Shown here: piece after piece, positions 63,943 to 64,000 of the stretch | How positions within the stretch are numbered: position 1 is the first letter of the stretch | How the letters are laid out: the number at the start of each line of letters is the position of its first letter | DNA from: Agriotes lineatus | Taxonomy: Eukaryota > Arthropoda > Insecta > Coleoptera > Elateridae | NCBI GenBank assembly: GCA_940337035.1 | Contig: OW679200.1 | Location: 19,447,090 to 19,511,089, forward strand | Reading direction: 5' to 3' | Length of the DNA stretch: 64,000 nucleotides | The notes under the pieces: model-generated | Databases searched by the model: none | What the model saw: only the letters and a program-made list of their open reading frames with translations | What the model was told of the DNA's origin: nothing | Program-made: the position numbers and the translations under genes

Positions 63943-64000
63943 ATGAAAGAATGCTCAAGTGTATTAATGCTGAAGGCAATTACTTTGAGCATATTTAAAA

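Overview
This is a eukaryotic, almost certainly insect, window. It has short introns (47-60 bp next to an 8.3 kb one), one recognisable housekeeping gene, one C2H2 zinc-finger gene, and about 50 kb of transposable elements of arthropod type (non-LTR, Gypsy, Penelope-like, Helitron, IS630-Tc1-mariner, MITEs, tRNA-headed SINEs). The density of nested old and young elements suggests a large repeat-rich genome. The species cannot be named from the sequence. There are no operons, ribosome binding sites or CRISPR arrays.

Layout. 1-14,455: the 3' two thirds of POLR1B (RNA polymerase I second-largest subunit), minus strand, as eight exons (about 857 codons) with a poly(A) signal at 1045-1050. The roughly 280 N-terminal residues are not found. 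Its 8.3 kb intron (4992-13320) holds a dead LINE that was itself hit at least four times: an unclassified insert with an 8-bp duplication, a solo LTR with a 4-bp duplication, an (AAT)n-tailed insert, and a Helitron carrying a GGGAC array. 14,747-14,846 is a 100-N assembly gap. 14.9-19.1 kb: a tRNA-headed SINE, then a Penelope-like fragment split by a 5'-truncated LINE with an intact 988-residue endonuclease/reverse transcriptase ORF and a 12-bp target duplication.

22,006-37,690: the most striking structure, a Gypsy retrotransposon in tandem, LTR-internal-LTR-internal-LTR, minus strand, with one 4-bp duplication (TTAC) around the whole block. The central LTR is a hybrid: its left half matches the right LTR and its right half matches the left LTR. 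This is the signature of unequal LTR crossing-over, or of a haplotype mis-join with the same geometry. Each pol copy carries a different lesion.

40.5-46.1 kb: a SINE and a LOA-like LINE between (CATA)n tracts, the LINE split by a repeat- and hairpin-rich insert. 47.3-49.0 kb: another dead LINE, minus strand. 50-51.2 kb: a Gypsy gag-protease remnant with probable LTR sequence to its right. 53,436-54,686: a zinc-finger gene, plus strand. 55-56.2 kb: a small TIR element, a LINE tail and an LTR remnant. 58,013-61,719: an IS630-Tc1-mariner-type transposon with about 180-bp TIRs, TA duplications and a two-intron transposase whose second catalytic Asp and Glu are about 81 residues apart. 63-64 kb: a mariner pseudogene with all three catalytic positions changed.

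Exon joins, target duplications and reading frames were worked out by hand; family names rest on motif recognition, not on database searches.
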